Below, one piece after another: positions 50,307 through 58,977 of a stretch of DNA of 64,000 bases (the stretch's first letter is position 1; every line of letters starts with the position of its first letter). This DNA comes from Modicisalibacter sp049808615. Lineage in GTDB: Bacteria; Pseudomonadota; Gammaproteobacteria; Pseudomonadales; Halomonadaceae. The position numbers and the translations under genes are program-made. Location: positions 62,001 to 126,000 of the forward strand of contig NZ_JBNCAN010000008.1 of the NCBI RefSeq assembly GCF_049808615.1. Reading direction: 5' to 3'. Below the pieces are notes generated by a model. The model was not told the origin of the DNA and did not search any database. It was given only the letters and a program-made list of their open reading frames with translations.

Positions 50307-51119
50307 TTAAGCTGTACGCGGATAACCCAACAGCCCGTGGGCCGCCGATTGCAAAGTGCGATGGGCGTCACTCAACGTCCATTGCATGATGATGGTGCCG
50401 GTCGAGTCTTCAAGCTGTGTTACCGGCCACAGACCCTGGACCGAGTTGCCGAGCCATAGTGCATCGACGGCATACAAGGTCTCGACGGGAGAAGACACTT
50501 CTTCGATCGATTGGCTCGCGAGCAGCGCCGCACGCAACGTGCCGGCCACTCCGCAGCGATCAAGACACGGTGTCTCGAGGCGTCCGTCGCGCAACCAGAA
50601 CAGGTTCATGCAGGTGCCTTCCACCAGAGCGCCGTCACTATCACACAGCAGCCCCTCGACAATGCCTTCGTCACACCATTCCTGACGGGCGAGCACGTTT
50701 TCCAGGCGATTGAGATGTTTGAGTCCGGCCAGGTGTGGCTGTAGCCCGAGTCGCAGCTCGCATAACCGCACCCGAACCCCCTCTTGCCAACGCTCACCTT
50801 GCGGGGCAAAGGATGACAGCTGCCAATACAGCCGCGGCTCGGGTGACGCGGGAGGGCAATACCCTCGCCCACCGCTACCGCGAGTGAGAATGATCTTCAG
50901 TAGCCATAGTCCCGGCTCGGCCCTGGCCGGTAGCGCATCGAGAGTCTCACGGGTGGGCATGGGGATGCCCAGACGTTCACAGCCCCGAGCCAGGCGCTCG
51001 AGATGCTCAGGCCACAATAGTGGTTCGCCGTCCCGGATCAGGACGGTCTCGAACAGACCGTCCCCATAGGCGAAACCGCGATCATCGATTGGGACTGTTT
51101 CATCACCCATGTTCATCAT
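50307..51119 (-). CDS. pabC: Aminodeoxychorismate lyase
   Basis: A PLP enzyme that converts 4-amino-4-deoxychorismate to 4-aminobenzoate and pyruvate for folate synthesis. It has 270 residues of the class IV aminotransferase fold. The N-terminus has DRGFAYGDGLFETVLIRDG, the cofactor Lys is in LKHLNRLENVLARQEW (about residue 140), and EGTCMNLFW follows. Three close ATGs (51119, 51116, 51110) make the exact start uncertain, and no clear ribosome binding site is seen. It starts eight bases after the fabF stop. Confidence 0.92.
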   Translation of the reverse strand: MMNMGDETVPIDDRGFAYGDGLFETVLIRDGEPLLWPEHLERLARGCERLGIPMPTRETLDALPARAEPGLWLLKIILTRGSGGRGYCPPASPEPRLYWQLSSFAPQGERWQEGVRVRLCELRLGLQPHLAGLKHLNRLENVLARQEWCDEGIVEGLLCDSDGALVEGTCMNLFWLRDGRLETPCLDRCGVAGTLRAALLASQSIEEVSSPVETLYAVDALWLGNSVQGLWPVTQLEDSTGTIIMQWTLSDAHRTLQSAAHGLLGYPRTA

Positions 51120-51126
51120 TCATGAA

Positions 51127-52365
51127 TCAGAGACGACCGAAGATCAACGACCCATTGGTACCGCCAAACCCGAAAGAGTTGGACAGGGCATACTCGAGGG
51201 TCATCTGTCGCGCGGTATGCGGTACGTAATCGAGTACGCAGCCTTCCTGCGGGTTGTCCAGGTTGATGGTCGGTGGCGCAACCTGATCGCGCAATGCCAG
51301 GATACTGAAAATGGCTTCGACAGCGCCGGCCGCCCCCAGCAGATGACCGATCATCGACTTGGTCGAACTGACCGCCACTGAGTCGGCCGCCGAGCCCATG
51401 ACCTCCTGGATGGCGTAGCTTTCTGCCAGATCGCCGGTCTGAGTGGAGGTACCGTGGGCATTGATATAGCCGATTTGCGAAGGATCGATCTCGGCATCGC
51501 GAATGGCGTTTCGCATCGCCATCGCTGCACCACGACCATCCTCGGGAGGTGCGGTCATGTGGTGAGCGTCATCGCTCATGCCGAATCCCTTGATTTCGGC
51601 ATAGATGGGAGCCCCCCGCTCTTTGGCGTGCTCGTACTCCTCAAGGACCAACACACCCGCGCCATCGGAGAGCACGAAGCCATCCCGGTCCCGGTCCCAG
51701 GGGCGGCTCGCCGCTTCCGGGTCATCGTTGCGTGTGGACAGCGCCCGAGCCGCGGAAAAGCCCCCCAGCCCCAGGGGCGTCGTCGCCATCTCGGAGCCAC
51801 CGCAAATCATCACATCCGCATCGCCATAGGCGATGGTGCGTGCGCCGTAACCAATATTATGGGTGCCGGTAGTGCACGCCGTGGTAATGGCAATATTGGG
51901 ACCACGGAAGCCGTGTTGAATCGCCAGATTGCCGGCGATCATGTTGATGATCGAACCAGGCACGAAGAAGGGTGAGATACGCCGTGCACCGCCCTTGTGC
52001 AGGGCATTGTGATTATGCTCGATCATCGGCAAACCACCGATGCCAGACCCGATAGCCACTCCAATACGATGGGCGTTGTGTTCATTGCATTCGAGGCCCG
52101 CGTCGGCGATCGCCTGACCGCCGGCGGCAATGCCGTATTGAATGAACAAGTCCATCTTGCGTGCATCCTTGGGATTCAGATAAGGACTGATATCGAAATC
52201 CTTGACTGATCCACCGAAGCGCGTATTGAAGCCACTGGTATCGAAATGCTCGAGGGGGGCGATACCGCTTCTGCCTGACAGAATGCTGTCCCAGCTTTCC
52301 TTGACGGTGTTTCCGACCGGTGTCACCAGACCCAGTCCGGTCACCACGACCCTTCTACGAGGCAT
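51127..52365 (-). CDS. fabF: 3-oxoacyl-ACP synthase II
   Basis: An elongating beta-ketoacyl-ACP synthase (KAS II) that condenses acyl-ACP with malonyl-ACP and in many bacteria tunes unsaturated fatty acid length. It has 412 residues. The Cys-His-His set is seen in TTACTTGTHN (C164), NAHGTSTQTGD and KSMIGHLLGAAG. GGAGGA lies seven bases before the ATG at 52365. The frame runs on to 52467, but this part is the leader between acpP and fabF, which contains a terminator. Confidence 0.96.
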   Translation of the reverse strand: MPRRRVVVTGLGLVTPVGNTVKESWDSILSGRSGIAPLEHFDTSGFNTRFGGSVKDFDISPYLNPKDARKMDLFIQYGIAAGGQAIADAGLECNEHNAHRIGVAIGSGIGGLPMIEHNHNALHKGGARRISPFFVPGSIINMIAGNLAIQHGFRGPNIAITTACTTGTHNIGYGARTIAYGDADVMICGGSEMATTPLGLGGFSAARALSTRNDDPEAASRPWDRDRDGFVLSDGAGVLVLEEYEHAKERGAPIYAEIKGFGMSDDAHHMTAPPEDGRGAAMAMRNAIRDAEIDPSQIGYINAHGTSTQTGDLAESYAIQEVMGSAADSVAVSSTKSMIGHLLGAAGAVEAIFSILALRDQVAPPTINLDNPQEGCVLDYVPHTARQMTLEYALSNSFGFGGTNGSLIFGRL

Positions 52366-52465
52366 CAGCTTTCCTCCAGACGTCCAAAATCGTGCGCACG
52401 TGCATGTCACATCGCTGTGGCGCGCATTATACCCGAAGCGAAGCGGCTGTGGGTCAATGCCATCC

Positions 52466-52501
52466 AAAACAAAAGCCGCTCTGTTTCCAGAACGGCTTTC
52501 G
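52466..52501 (-). terminator. Terminator or attenuator between acpP and fabF
   Basis: The minus strand reads GAAAGCCGTTCTG, a GAAA tetraloop, CAGAGCGGCTTT, then TGTTTT. It starts about 36 bases after the acpP stop. Partial termination here would let acpP, needed in large amounts, exceed fabF. Confidence 0.75.
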
Positions 52502-52536
52502 CAAATACAAGCGACTGGTAATGCATTTACGCCATC

Positions 52537-52770
52537 TTATTGATGAGAAACGACGTAATCGATCGCTTCCTGCACGGTCGTGATCTTCTCGGCTTCCTCG
52601 TCGGGGATTTCGGTGTCGAATTCCTCTTCAAGCGCCATCACCAGTTCGACAGTATCCAGGGAATCGGCACCGAGGTCTTCGGTAAAGGAAGACGTGTTCT
52701 GGATATCATCTTCCTTGACGTTCAGGCGCTCTGCCACGACTTTCTTTACACGTTCTTCGATGGTGCTCAT
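52537..52770 (-). CDS. acpP: Acyl carrier protein
   Basis: A 77-residue acidic four-helix protein that carries growing acyl chains. The phosphopantetheine is attached at S37 in GADSLDTVELVMALEEEF. The start is fixed by the conserved MSTIEERVKKVVAERL and by TAGGAG upstream. The frame continues 26 codons further, but this is its leader. A hairpin and a candidate promoter lie in the 98-base gap after fabG, and a terminator follows, so acpP can also be made as a short separate message. Confidence 0.98.
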   Translation of the reverse strand: MSTIEERVKKVVAERLNVKEDDIQNTSSFTEDLGADSLDTVELVMALEEEFDTEIPDEEAEKITTVQEAIDYVVSHQ

Positions 52771-52800
52771 TACGTTGCTACTCCTAATGGTACATATCCG

Positions 52801-52848
52801 CCGGCAAAAACTGCCGGGTAGTTTATAGACGGCCTCTGATCGACGCAA
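52801..52848 (-). promoter_or_regulatory. Candidate acpP promoter with leader hairpin
   Basis: A -10-like TATAAA (52822-52827) lies 15 bases from TTGCGT (52843-52848) on the minus strand, a short spacing. CCGGCA and TGCCGG (52801-52817) form a six-base stem with a GTTTT loop near the predicted transcript start. Confidence 0.35.
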
Positions 52849-52868
52849 CCGAGGCGCTATCCGACAGC

Positions 52869-53615
52869 CTAACGCATATTCATGCCACCGTTGACTTGCA
52901 ACGTCTCTCCGGTGATGTAGCCCGCTGCGTCACTGGTCAGAAAACCCACAGCGGCTGCGATTTCCTCAGGTTTACCTAGTCGAGCCAGCGGTATCTGACC
53001 CAATAATGACGCTTGCTGATCCTGCGGCAGTTTTTCGGTCATGTCCGTTGCAATGAACCCCGGCGCCACCGCATTGACGGTAATGTTGCGGGACGCCACC
53101 TCACGAGCCAGTGCCCGAGTGAAACCTTCCATGCCGGCCTTGGCGGCCGCGTAGTTGGACTGGCCAAGATTTCCCATTGACGCAACGACCGAGCTGATAC
53201 TGACGATACGCCCGAAGCGTGCTTTAGTCATGCCGCGAATACAAGCCTTGGTGACACGATAAACGGACTTGAGATTGGTATCGAGCACCGCGTCCCATTC
53301 ATCTTCTTTCATGCGCATCAATAGATTGTCACGAGTGATGCCAGCATTGTTGACCAACAGAGTAGGTGCGCCGAAACGCTCACTGATCGCCGCAATCAAC
53401 GCATCGACACTGGCTTGATCGGTGACATCGAGCATCTGGCCTGCCCCCTCGATGCCCCGATCCTTGAGATCGGCATCGATGTGGCTGGCGCCCTGTTCGC
53501 TGGTCGCGGTACCGATTACCACATGCCCCTGGCGACCGAGTTCGTGAGCGATGGCGCGGCCAATACCGCGGCTGGCACCGGTAATCAGTGCAATTCTGGG
53601 TTCGCTTGTCGTCAT
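52869..53615 (-). CDS. fabG: 3-oxoacyl-ACP reductase
   Basis: Reduces 3-oxoacyl-ACP to the 3-hydroxy form with NADPH in fatty acid elongation. It is a 248-residue short-chain dehydrogenase. The cofactor loop is TGASRGIG (about 13-20), NNAG is near 90, and the catalytic Ser, Tyr155 and Lys159 lie in SISSVVASMGNLGQSNYAAAKA. Its place between fabD and acpP supports FabG over other dehydrogenases. Confidence 0.97.
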   Translation of the reverse strand: MTTSEPRIALITGASRGIGRAIAHELGRQGHVVIGTATSEQGASHIDADLKDRGIEGAGQMLDVTDQASVDALIAAISERFGAPTLLVNNAGITRDNLLMRMKEDEWDAVLDTNLKSVYRVTKACIRGMTKARFGRIVSISSVVASMGNLGQSNYAAAKAGMEGFTRALAREVASRNITVNAVAPGFIATDMTEKLPQDQQASLLGQIPLARLGKPEEIAAAVGFLTSDAAGYITGETLQVNGGMNMR

Positions 53616-53642
53616 GGCGTTTCCCGAAGTGAGTCGTTGGTA

Positions 53643-54596
53643 TTATTGATCGATATTGCCGTGGGCCAGTTCGAGCGCCGCAGCAAGACTGTCGGGGTCG
53701 TTGGCGGACAACCCCTTGGCGTTTCGCGCAATACGCTTGTTGAGTCCCGTGAGCACCTTGCCTGGACCACATTCGATGAAGGTCTGCGCACCCTGTCCCT
53801 GCATGGCCTCGACACATTCTGTCCAGCGCACTGGACGATAGAGCTGCTCGACGAGGCGAGTTCGCAGTGTCTCGACGTCCTTGGGAGCGCTGGCATCGAC
53901 ATTCTGGAATACTTTATAGCGCGGCGGCTTGATTTCAATAGTCTCCATCGCTGCGGCCAGGCGTTCCGCCGCGGGTTCCATCAATGCACAATGCGAGGGA
54001 ACCGATACTGGCAACGGGATGGCGCGTTTGGCTCCAGCTTCCTGACAGGACGTGATGGCACGCTCGACGGCAGCCTTGCCCCCGGCGATGACGATCTGTC
54101 CCGGTGCATTGTAGTTGACCGGGGCAACCACCTCACCCTGAGCGGCATCGCGACAAGCAAGTTCCACTGCCGCATCATCGAGTCCGAGGATGGCCGCCAT
54201 GGCGCCCTCACCCGCCGGTACTGCCGCTTGCATGGCGTCACCACGCAGCTTGACTAGACGCACCCCCTCGGCAAAGCTCATCGCACCGGCACATACCAGC
54301 GCACTGTATTCGCCCAGACTGTGACCCGCCATGGCAACCGGCCGCGGGCCTTCCAACTCTTGCCAGACACGCCAGATGGCAATGCTCGAGGTGAGAAGTG
54401 CGGGCTGGGTGCAGGCAGTGGCGTTGAGCGCCTCCTCGGGCCCCTCCTGCACCACCTGCCAGAGATTATAGCCAAGTGCGTCCGCAGCCTCTTCGAAGGT
54501 CGTGCGCACCACACTATAACGTTCCGCCAGCTCTCGCAGCATGCCTACATGCTGGGAGCCCTGTCCCGGAAACACCAAGGCCAGGGATTGGGTCAT
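53643..54596 (-). CDS. fabD: Malonyl-CoA:ACP transacylase
   Basis: Moves malonyl from CoA to acyl carrier protein. It has 317 residues. Landmarks are the N-terminal FPGQGSQ, the nucleophile S93 in GHSLGEYSAL, the conserved Arg and Gln near the active site, and His about 200 in VPSHCALM. The ATG at 54596 has AAAGG upstream; a GTG three codons earlier is possible. plsX lies directly upstream, without the fabH found between them in E. coli. Confidence 0.96.
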   Translation of the reverse strand: MTQSLALVFPGQGSQHVGMLRELAERYSVVRTTFEEAADALGYNLWQVVQEGPEEALNATACTQPALLTSSIAIWRVWQELEGPRPVAMAGHSLGEYSALVCAGAMSFAEGVRLVKLRGDAMQAAVPAGEGAMAAILGLDDAAVELACRDAAQGEVVAPVNYNAPGQIVIAGGKAAVERAITSCQEAGAKRAIPLPVSVPSHCALMEPAAERLAAAMETIEIKPPRYKVFQNVDASAPKDVETLRTRLVEQLYRPVRWTECVEAMQGQGAQTFIECGPGKVLTGLNKRIARNAKGLSANDPDSLAAALELAHGNIDQ

Positions 54597-54608
54597 GACA
54601 TTCACCTT

Positions 54609-55697
54609 TCAGGGATTAGAATCATCGGTTCTCGAACGCGATACGCCGTCAAGACAGCAGGAAACGTCCGTCTCTTTCGCTAGAGTAGCCCGCTGGCCCA
54701 GTTCTCGCTCAAGATGCATCGGCAGATTGATACGCACCTCCTGCATTGCCCGGAATATGGCATACGTAAAACCCAACGCGCTGGCACGCCCATGACTCTT
54801 GACGACGATGCCCGACAATCCCAGCAAACTAGCACCATTGTAGCGTACCGGATCGAGCTGGCGACGCAGACGCTGCAGTGCCGGTCGTGCCAGCAAGCCC
54901 ACCAGGCGACTCCCCCAATGGGCATGGAAAGTAGCCTGCATCCGCCCAATCAGCATGTGCGCCAAGCCTTCGCTTGCCTTGAGCACGATATTGCCGACGA
55001 AACCATCACAGACCACTACATCCGCCTCACCACTGAACAAGCCATCGCCCTCGACGAACCCCACGTAGTGGATGCCGGGCAACTCTCTGAGCATCGTATC
55101 GGCAGCACGAACACTGGCCGTTCCCTTGGTTGCCTCTACCCCGACATTAAGCAGGGCTACCCGGGGATGCGGCAAGCCATCTACGCGGCGCGCCATGACA
55201 TCGCCCATCAAGGCGAATTCCACCAGCCTCGAAGCGGATGCCTCGATATTGGCGCCCATGTCGAGCATGTAACAGCGCCCACCGTTTCGAGTGGGTATTG
55301 CCGTGCTTATCGCCGGGCGCGGTATGCCGGCTACAGTGCCCAGCGCGCGTCTCGACAAGGCCATGAGCGCGGCAGTGTTACCCGCACTCACCCCCGCGTC
55401 CGCCCGACCCGACGCCACGTCATCGAGCATCATCGCCAGGCTGCTGGTGCGTGGTGCGCGCAGAGCACGAGTGAGTTTCATGTCTTGAGAGACGATATCC
55501 GGCGCATGAACCATACTTAACCGCGCCTTCGCTGCCTGCAGGGACTTGGGCAAGCGCGACAATTCATCTCGTAGCACTTCCTGCGGACCATACAGACATA
55601 CCTGAAGCTCAGAATGGGCGATCAGAGCCTCGCTCGTACCGTGAACAGTAGCGCGGGGACCGAGGTCCCCGCCCATGGCATCGATAGCGATCTTCAC
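54609..55697 (-). CDS. plsX: Phosphate acyltransferase PlsX
   Basis: Makes acyl-phosphate from acyl-ACP for phospholipid synthesis through PlsY. It has 362 residues. The family N-terminus is IAIDAMGGDLGPRATV, with LNVGVEATKG, VGFVEGDGLF and VCDGFVGNIVLKASEG in the middle. Translation appears to begin at GTG 55697, with GGAG six bases ahead. The last 25 or so residues are Ser/Asp-rich and beyond the usual core. It lies 35 bases after rpmF. Confidence 0.95.
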   Translation of the reverse strand: MKIAIDAMGGDLGPRATVHGTSEALIAHSELQVCLYGPQEVLRDELSRLPKSLQAAKARLSMVHAPDIVSQDMKLTRALRAPRTSSLAMMLDDVASGRADAGVSAGNTAALMALSRRALGTVAGIPRPAISTAIPTRNGGRCYMLDMGANIEASASRLVEFALMGDVMARRVDGLPHPRVALLNVGVEATKGTASVRAADTMLRELPGIHYVGFVEGDGLFSGEADVVVCDGFVGNIVLKASEGLAHMLIGRMQATFHAHWGSRLVGLLARPALQRLRRQLDPVRYNGASLLGLSGIVVKSHGRASALGFTYAIFRAMQEVRINLPMHLERELGQRATLAKETDVSCCLDGVSRSRTDDSNP

Positions 55698-55732
55698 GCT
55701 CGACTCCGAAACGTCGCCCGTGGCAATAGTGC

Positions 55733-55903
55733 TTAGACGTCGATGACCTTGCGGCCGCGATAGAACCCATCCGACGCAATATGATGACGACGATGAGTAG
55801 TACCGGTTTCCTTATCCTGGGACAGTGTGGGCGCAGAGAGTGCGTCGTGACTACGGCGCATGCCACGCTTGGAACGAGTTTTACGGTTCTGTTGAACTGC
55901 CAT
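55733..55903 (-). CDS. rpmF: 50S ribosomal protein L32
   Basis: A 56-residue basic ribosomal protein. It starts MAVQQNRKTRSKRGMRRSHD and ends HHIASDGFYRGRKVIDV, closely matching gammaproteobacterial L32. The zinc Cys of some L32 forms are absent. It lies between yceD and plsX, the conserved position. Confidence 0.97.
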   Translation of the reverse strand: MAVQQNRKTRSKRGMRRSHDALSAPTLSQDKETGTTHRRHHIASDGFYRGRKVIDV

Positions 55904-55935
55904 GAGAGATCACTCCAGAGTGTATCGGTATCGAA

Positions 55936-56463
55936 TCAATGTTTTTTCTTCAAGGCACGAAGCACCTCGAAGGGGCTAGCAGCGGGCCGCTCCGACGACT
56001 CGGGCAAGGTGCCGCTACTCAGCTGATCCGGCGAAACGGCACAATCCGTTTCGTCGTGATAGACCACCTGCGGCAGACTGAGGATCAATTCATCCTCCAG
56101 CATCAACTGCAGATTGAGCTGTTCGTTTTCCACCACCACCGGCTCGTAGGCGGCCGGCAGGTTCGCCGCCATCGCATCATCGCTCACCATTCCCAACAGG
56201 AAATGACTATCGATGACGACCGGCATGGACTCAAGGCAGCGCTTACAGGCTAGGTCCAGCGTCGTCTTCACCCATCCTTCGATGAGACGGCGTCCTTGGG
56301 CATCCTGGGCGAACTCAAGACACACCTGGGCATCGCCCTGCTGCTCCCCTGCCTCTTCCCGCAAACGCACCATCTCCTCGAGAGACACTGCGCCTTCGAG
56401 ATGCTCGCCGCTGGCGGCCAAACGGTACGGTTCGACCTGTAAAGGAAGTCTTGTGGTTGACAT
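55936..56463 (-). CDS. yceD: YceD/DUF177 family protein (large-subunit rRNA accumulation protein)
   Basis: A 175-residue protein of the YceD family, linked in E. coli and plants to 23S rRNA accumulation. It opens MSTTRLPLQVEPYRLAASG and has the central CKRCLES Cys pair and the acidic segment with EDELILSLPQ. The frame runs far upstream to 56751, but the family start is the ATG at 56463. A strong promoter lies only nine bases before this ATG and no ribosome binding site is present, so the message may be leaderless or nearly so. rpmF follows after 32 bases. Confidence 0.92.
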   Translation of the reverse strand: MSTTRLPLQVEPYRLAASGEHLEGAVSLEEMVRLREEAGEQQGDAQVCLEFAQDAQGRRLIEGWVKTTLDLACKRCLESMPVVIDSHFLLGMVSDDAMAANLPAAYEPVVVENEQLNLQLMLEDELILSLPQVVYHDETDCAVSPDQLSSGTLPESSERPAASPFEVLRALKKKH

Positions 56464-56472
56464 AAGCGCGCA

Positions 56473-56501
56473 ATGATAGGGATTCCCCCCAGGCGTGTCA
56501 A
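56473..56501 (-). promoter_or_regulatory. Strong sigma-70 promoter for yceD-rpmF-plsX-fab
   Basis: A perfect -35 TTGACA (56496-56501), 17 bases, then TATCAT (56473-56478, five of six). The expected transcript start is about three bases before the yceD ATG. Confidence 0.8.
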
Positions 56502-56587
56502 AGCGGCTGTGGGATAAGCCTATACAAGTGCCACGCCGACACGGCAAACTGCGTCGAGTACGACCATGAACGCCCGGGAGCGACAGG

Positions 56588-57205
56588 ATGAGTAAACAGT
56601 CACGTTTGATTCTTGCCTCTGGATCACGCTGGCGCAGACAGCTTCTCGAGCGGCTCGGCATTCCCTTTACCTGGGCCAGCCCCGACATCGACGAAACGCG
56701 CAAGTCCGAGGAGTCGCCTGCTGCACTGGTGCATCGCCTGGCGCTAGGCAAGGCCTTGCGTCTGGCAGATGATTATCCTAGCCACCTGATCATCGGCTCG
56801 GATCAGGTGGCAGTATTCGAGGATGATATCCTGGGCAAGCCTGGCGACGCAGCTACCGCCCAGGCCACGCTGGCGCGCTTCTCGGGTCAGAGGGTGCGTT
56901 TTCTCACCGGTCTGGCCCTGATCGATACCGCACGGGATTGGCAGCGCGTCTGCCATGAACGCTATGACGTCGTGTTTCGCGACTTGAGCAGCACCGAAAT
57001 CGAACGTTATGTCGAGCGCGAGCAGCCCTTCGACAGTGCGGGCAGCTTTCGCATGGAGGGCCTGGGCATCACGCTTTTCGAACGCCTTGAAGGCGATGAC
57101 CCCAATACCCTCATCGGCCTGCCCTTGATTCGTCTTTGCGCCCTGCTACGTGAAGCGGGGCTGGATCCATTGATCGATTCATCGCGCGATCAGGGCAGCT
57201 CATAG
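56588..57205 (+). CDS. Maf-family nucleoside triphosphate pyrophosphatase
   Basis: A house-cleaning pyrophosphatase of 205 residues, likely the YceF branch acting on modified or 7-methyl-GTP. Family motifs are LILASGSRWRRQLLERLG at the N-terminus, SDQVAVFEDDILGKPG in the middle, and the metal-binding acidic residues of DPNTLIGLPL near the C-terminus. GGGAG precedes the ATG. It is divergent from yceD and convergent with sppA, whose 3' end it overlaps by 16 bases. Confidence 0.92.
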   Translation: MSKQSRLILASGSRWRRQLLERLGIPFTWASPDIDETRKSEESPAALVHRLALGKALRLADDYPSHLIIGSDQVAVFEDDILGKPGDAATAQATLARFSGQRVRFLTGLALIDTARDWQRVCHERYDVVFRDLSSTEIERYVEREQPFDSAGSFRMEGLGITLFERLEGDDPNTLIGLPLIRLCALLREAGLDPLIDSSRDQGSS

Positions 57206-58269
57206 CGAAGTGGCGAGGCTGTCTGGGGCACACCCAGCCACTCGGCGGCAACGCGACCGAACTGACGCGACAGGCGCTCAAAAGGATCCAGCGCCGGCGT
57301 GTAATCGCGGGTGCGGGCTTCTCCCAAGCGCTCCCGCGCCAGTTGATCGAGACTCTTCAAACCATCGATGAGCCCGAGCTCGGTGGCCTGTTCGCCGGTC
57401 CATATCAACCCCGAGAACAACTTGGGATCGTCGCCCAGACGTTCGCCACGCCCAGTCTTGACGTCGTCGATGAACTGCTGATGAGTCGTTTCCAGCACCT
57501 GCTGCCAGAACTGGCGCTGATCCGGGGCGATATCACTGAACGGGTCGAGAAACGCCTTGTTCTCGCCGGCAGTGAACACACGGCGCTCGATACCCAGGCG
57601 CTCGATGGCCCCCTGCAAGCCAAAGCCGGAATAGATGACACCAATGGAGCCCACCAGGCTTGCCGGAGCGGCATAAATATCATCCGCGCCTGCCGCGACA
57701 TAATAGGCGCCGCTGGCGCCGATATCCTCGATGACGGCCAGAATCGGTTTGTCCCCGGTCTGACGTAGACGACGAATCTCGTCGAATATGCGCTGGGACT
57801 GCACCGGACTCCCCCCGGGACTATTGATCTGCAGCACCACGGCCTGGGTCTCGTCATTCTCCCAGGCGCGCTGCAGACCCTTGTTGATACGCTCGGCACT
57901 CGCCTCGCTCTCGCCATCGATCACACCCTCGACCCGGACCACCCCAAGATGAGGACCGATCGGCGACGGCGTCATGCCGGCAAAGAACAGGCTATAAAGG
58001 CTGGTGGCCAGCAGGCTCAGGATCAGCACCGCAAACAAGAAGCGAAAGAATAGCTTCCAGCGCCGGGAACGACGCTGTTCGACGAGCACGCCCCCAATCC
58101 AGCGATCCATCATCTCCAATTGCGCCAGGCGCTGGCGTTCGCGTAGCGTATCGGCATCTTCGTTTCGTGCCTGCACTTCGGCCTCTTCACTAGCTGCGCG
58201 ACGGCGGGGGTCGTCGCGGTCTAATTCGGGGCCGTCGGTCCACTCATCGTAGCGCTTGTCGTCACTCAT
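57190..58269 (-). CDS. sppA: Signal peptide peptidase SppA (S49 family, short type)
   Basis: A membrane-bound serine protease that digests released signal peptides. It has 359 residues with a long charged cytoplasmic N-terminus (1-70), one membrane helix (about 73-97) and a single ClpP-like catalytic domain. The Ser-Lys pair is S186 in GASGAYYVAAGAD and K238 in GENKAFLDPFSD. With one domain it is the short form, not the two-domain E. coli SppA. It is the third gene of rluC-HAD-sppA and overlaps maf tail to tail. Confidence 0.93.
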   Translation of the reverse strand: MSDDKRYDEWTDGPELDRDDPRRRAASEEAEVQARNEDADTLRERQRLAQLEMMDRWIGGVLVEQRRSRRWKLFFRFLFAVLILSLLATSLYSLFFAGMTPSPIGPHLGVVRVEGVIDGESEASAERINKGLQRAWENDETQAVVLQINSPGGSPVQSQRIFDEIRRLRQTGDKPILAVIEDIGASGAYYVAAGADDIYAAPASLVGSIGVIYSGFGLQGAIERLGIERRVFTAGENKAFLDPFSDIAPDQRQFWQQVLETTHQQFIDDVKTGRGERLGDDPKLFSGLIWTGEQATELGLIDGLKSLDQLARERLGEARTRDYTPALDPFERLSRQFGRVAAEWLGVPQTASPLRYELP

Positions 58270-58290
58270 GGTTCAATCTCATCAAGTCAA

Positions 58291-58941
58291 TCAATCGTGT
58301 AGCCAGTCGACCAGTTCAGGAAAAGCGCTGGCAGTAAAAACAGGCTCGCTCACGGCCAGACGATCGGGAGCGTGCACCCCATAGGTGACCGCCAATCGAT
58401 CCATGCCCAGGGCACGCGCCATTTCCATGTCATATTCGGTATCGCCCACCATCAGGGCTTCTTGAACGCCAACGCCGGTTTCGATCAGCAACTCCTCGAG
58501 CATCCGAGGATGCGGCTTGGACAGGGTTTCGTCCGCGGTGCGGCTAGCGTGGAACCAGTGGCCGCTACCCGTGGATTCGAATGCTCGATCAAGTCCACGC
58601 CGACTCTTGCCGGTGGCCACCGCCAGGCGAATGGTCTGATTGTCGCGTAAGCGCCGAATCCCTGCCTCGACCCCGGCAAAGAACGGCATCGGCGCCTGAT
58701 CGGCATTGACAAAGTGATGGCTGTAGCGCACCCGCAACGCCTCGGCTTGACCGGCGGGCATACCCGGGCACATGCGCTCGATCGCCTCGGGAAGCCCCAG
58801 ACCGATGATGTCACGCACACTGTCGGCACCAAGCGGTCCCCAGCCCACATCCAACGCCGCCGCTTGCATGCAGGTAACGATCCGCGTCTCCGAATCCATC
58901 AGCGTACCGTCCCAATCAAAGATCACCAATCGGTAGCGCAT
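58291..58941 (-). CDS. HAD-superfamily hydrolase, phosphoglycolate phosphatase-like
   Basis: A 216-residue HAD phosphatase. The nucleophile and acid Asp are in FDWDGTLMDSE, the Thr/Ser of motif II is in LAVATGKSRRGLD, the Lys of motif III is in LSKPHPRM, and the acidic pair is in MVGDTEYDMEMA. The helical cap after motif I resembles phosphoglycolate phosphatases. The natural substrate is unknown. It lies 36 bases after rluC and 21 before sppA; the same trio is found in Pseudomonas. Confidence 0.9.
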   Translation of the reverse strand: MRYRLVIFDWDGTLMDSETRIVTCMQAAALDVGWGPLGADSVRDIIGLGLPEAIERMCPGMPAGQAEALRVRYSHHFVNADQAPMPFFAGVEAGIRRLRDNQTIRLAVATGKSRRGLDRAFESTGSGHWFHASRTADETLSKPHPRMLEELLIETGVGVQEALMVGDTEYDMEMARALGMDRLAVTYGVHAPDRLAVSEPVFTASAFPELVDWLHD

Positions 58942-58977
58942 TCTTTCTCCATATCACTTAAAAAAGGTCAACTCATA

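Noticed and set aside
56464..56751. 96-codon N-terminal extension of yceD
   Set aside because: It runs through a consensus promoter and into maf on the other strand, and is Arg/Ser-rich with no family match.
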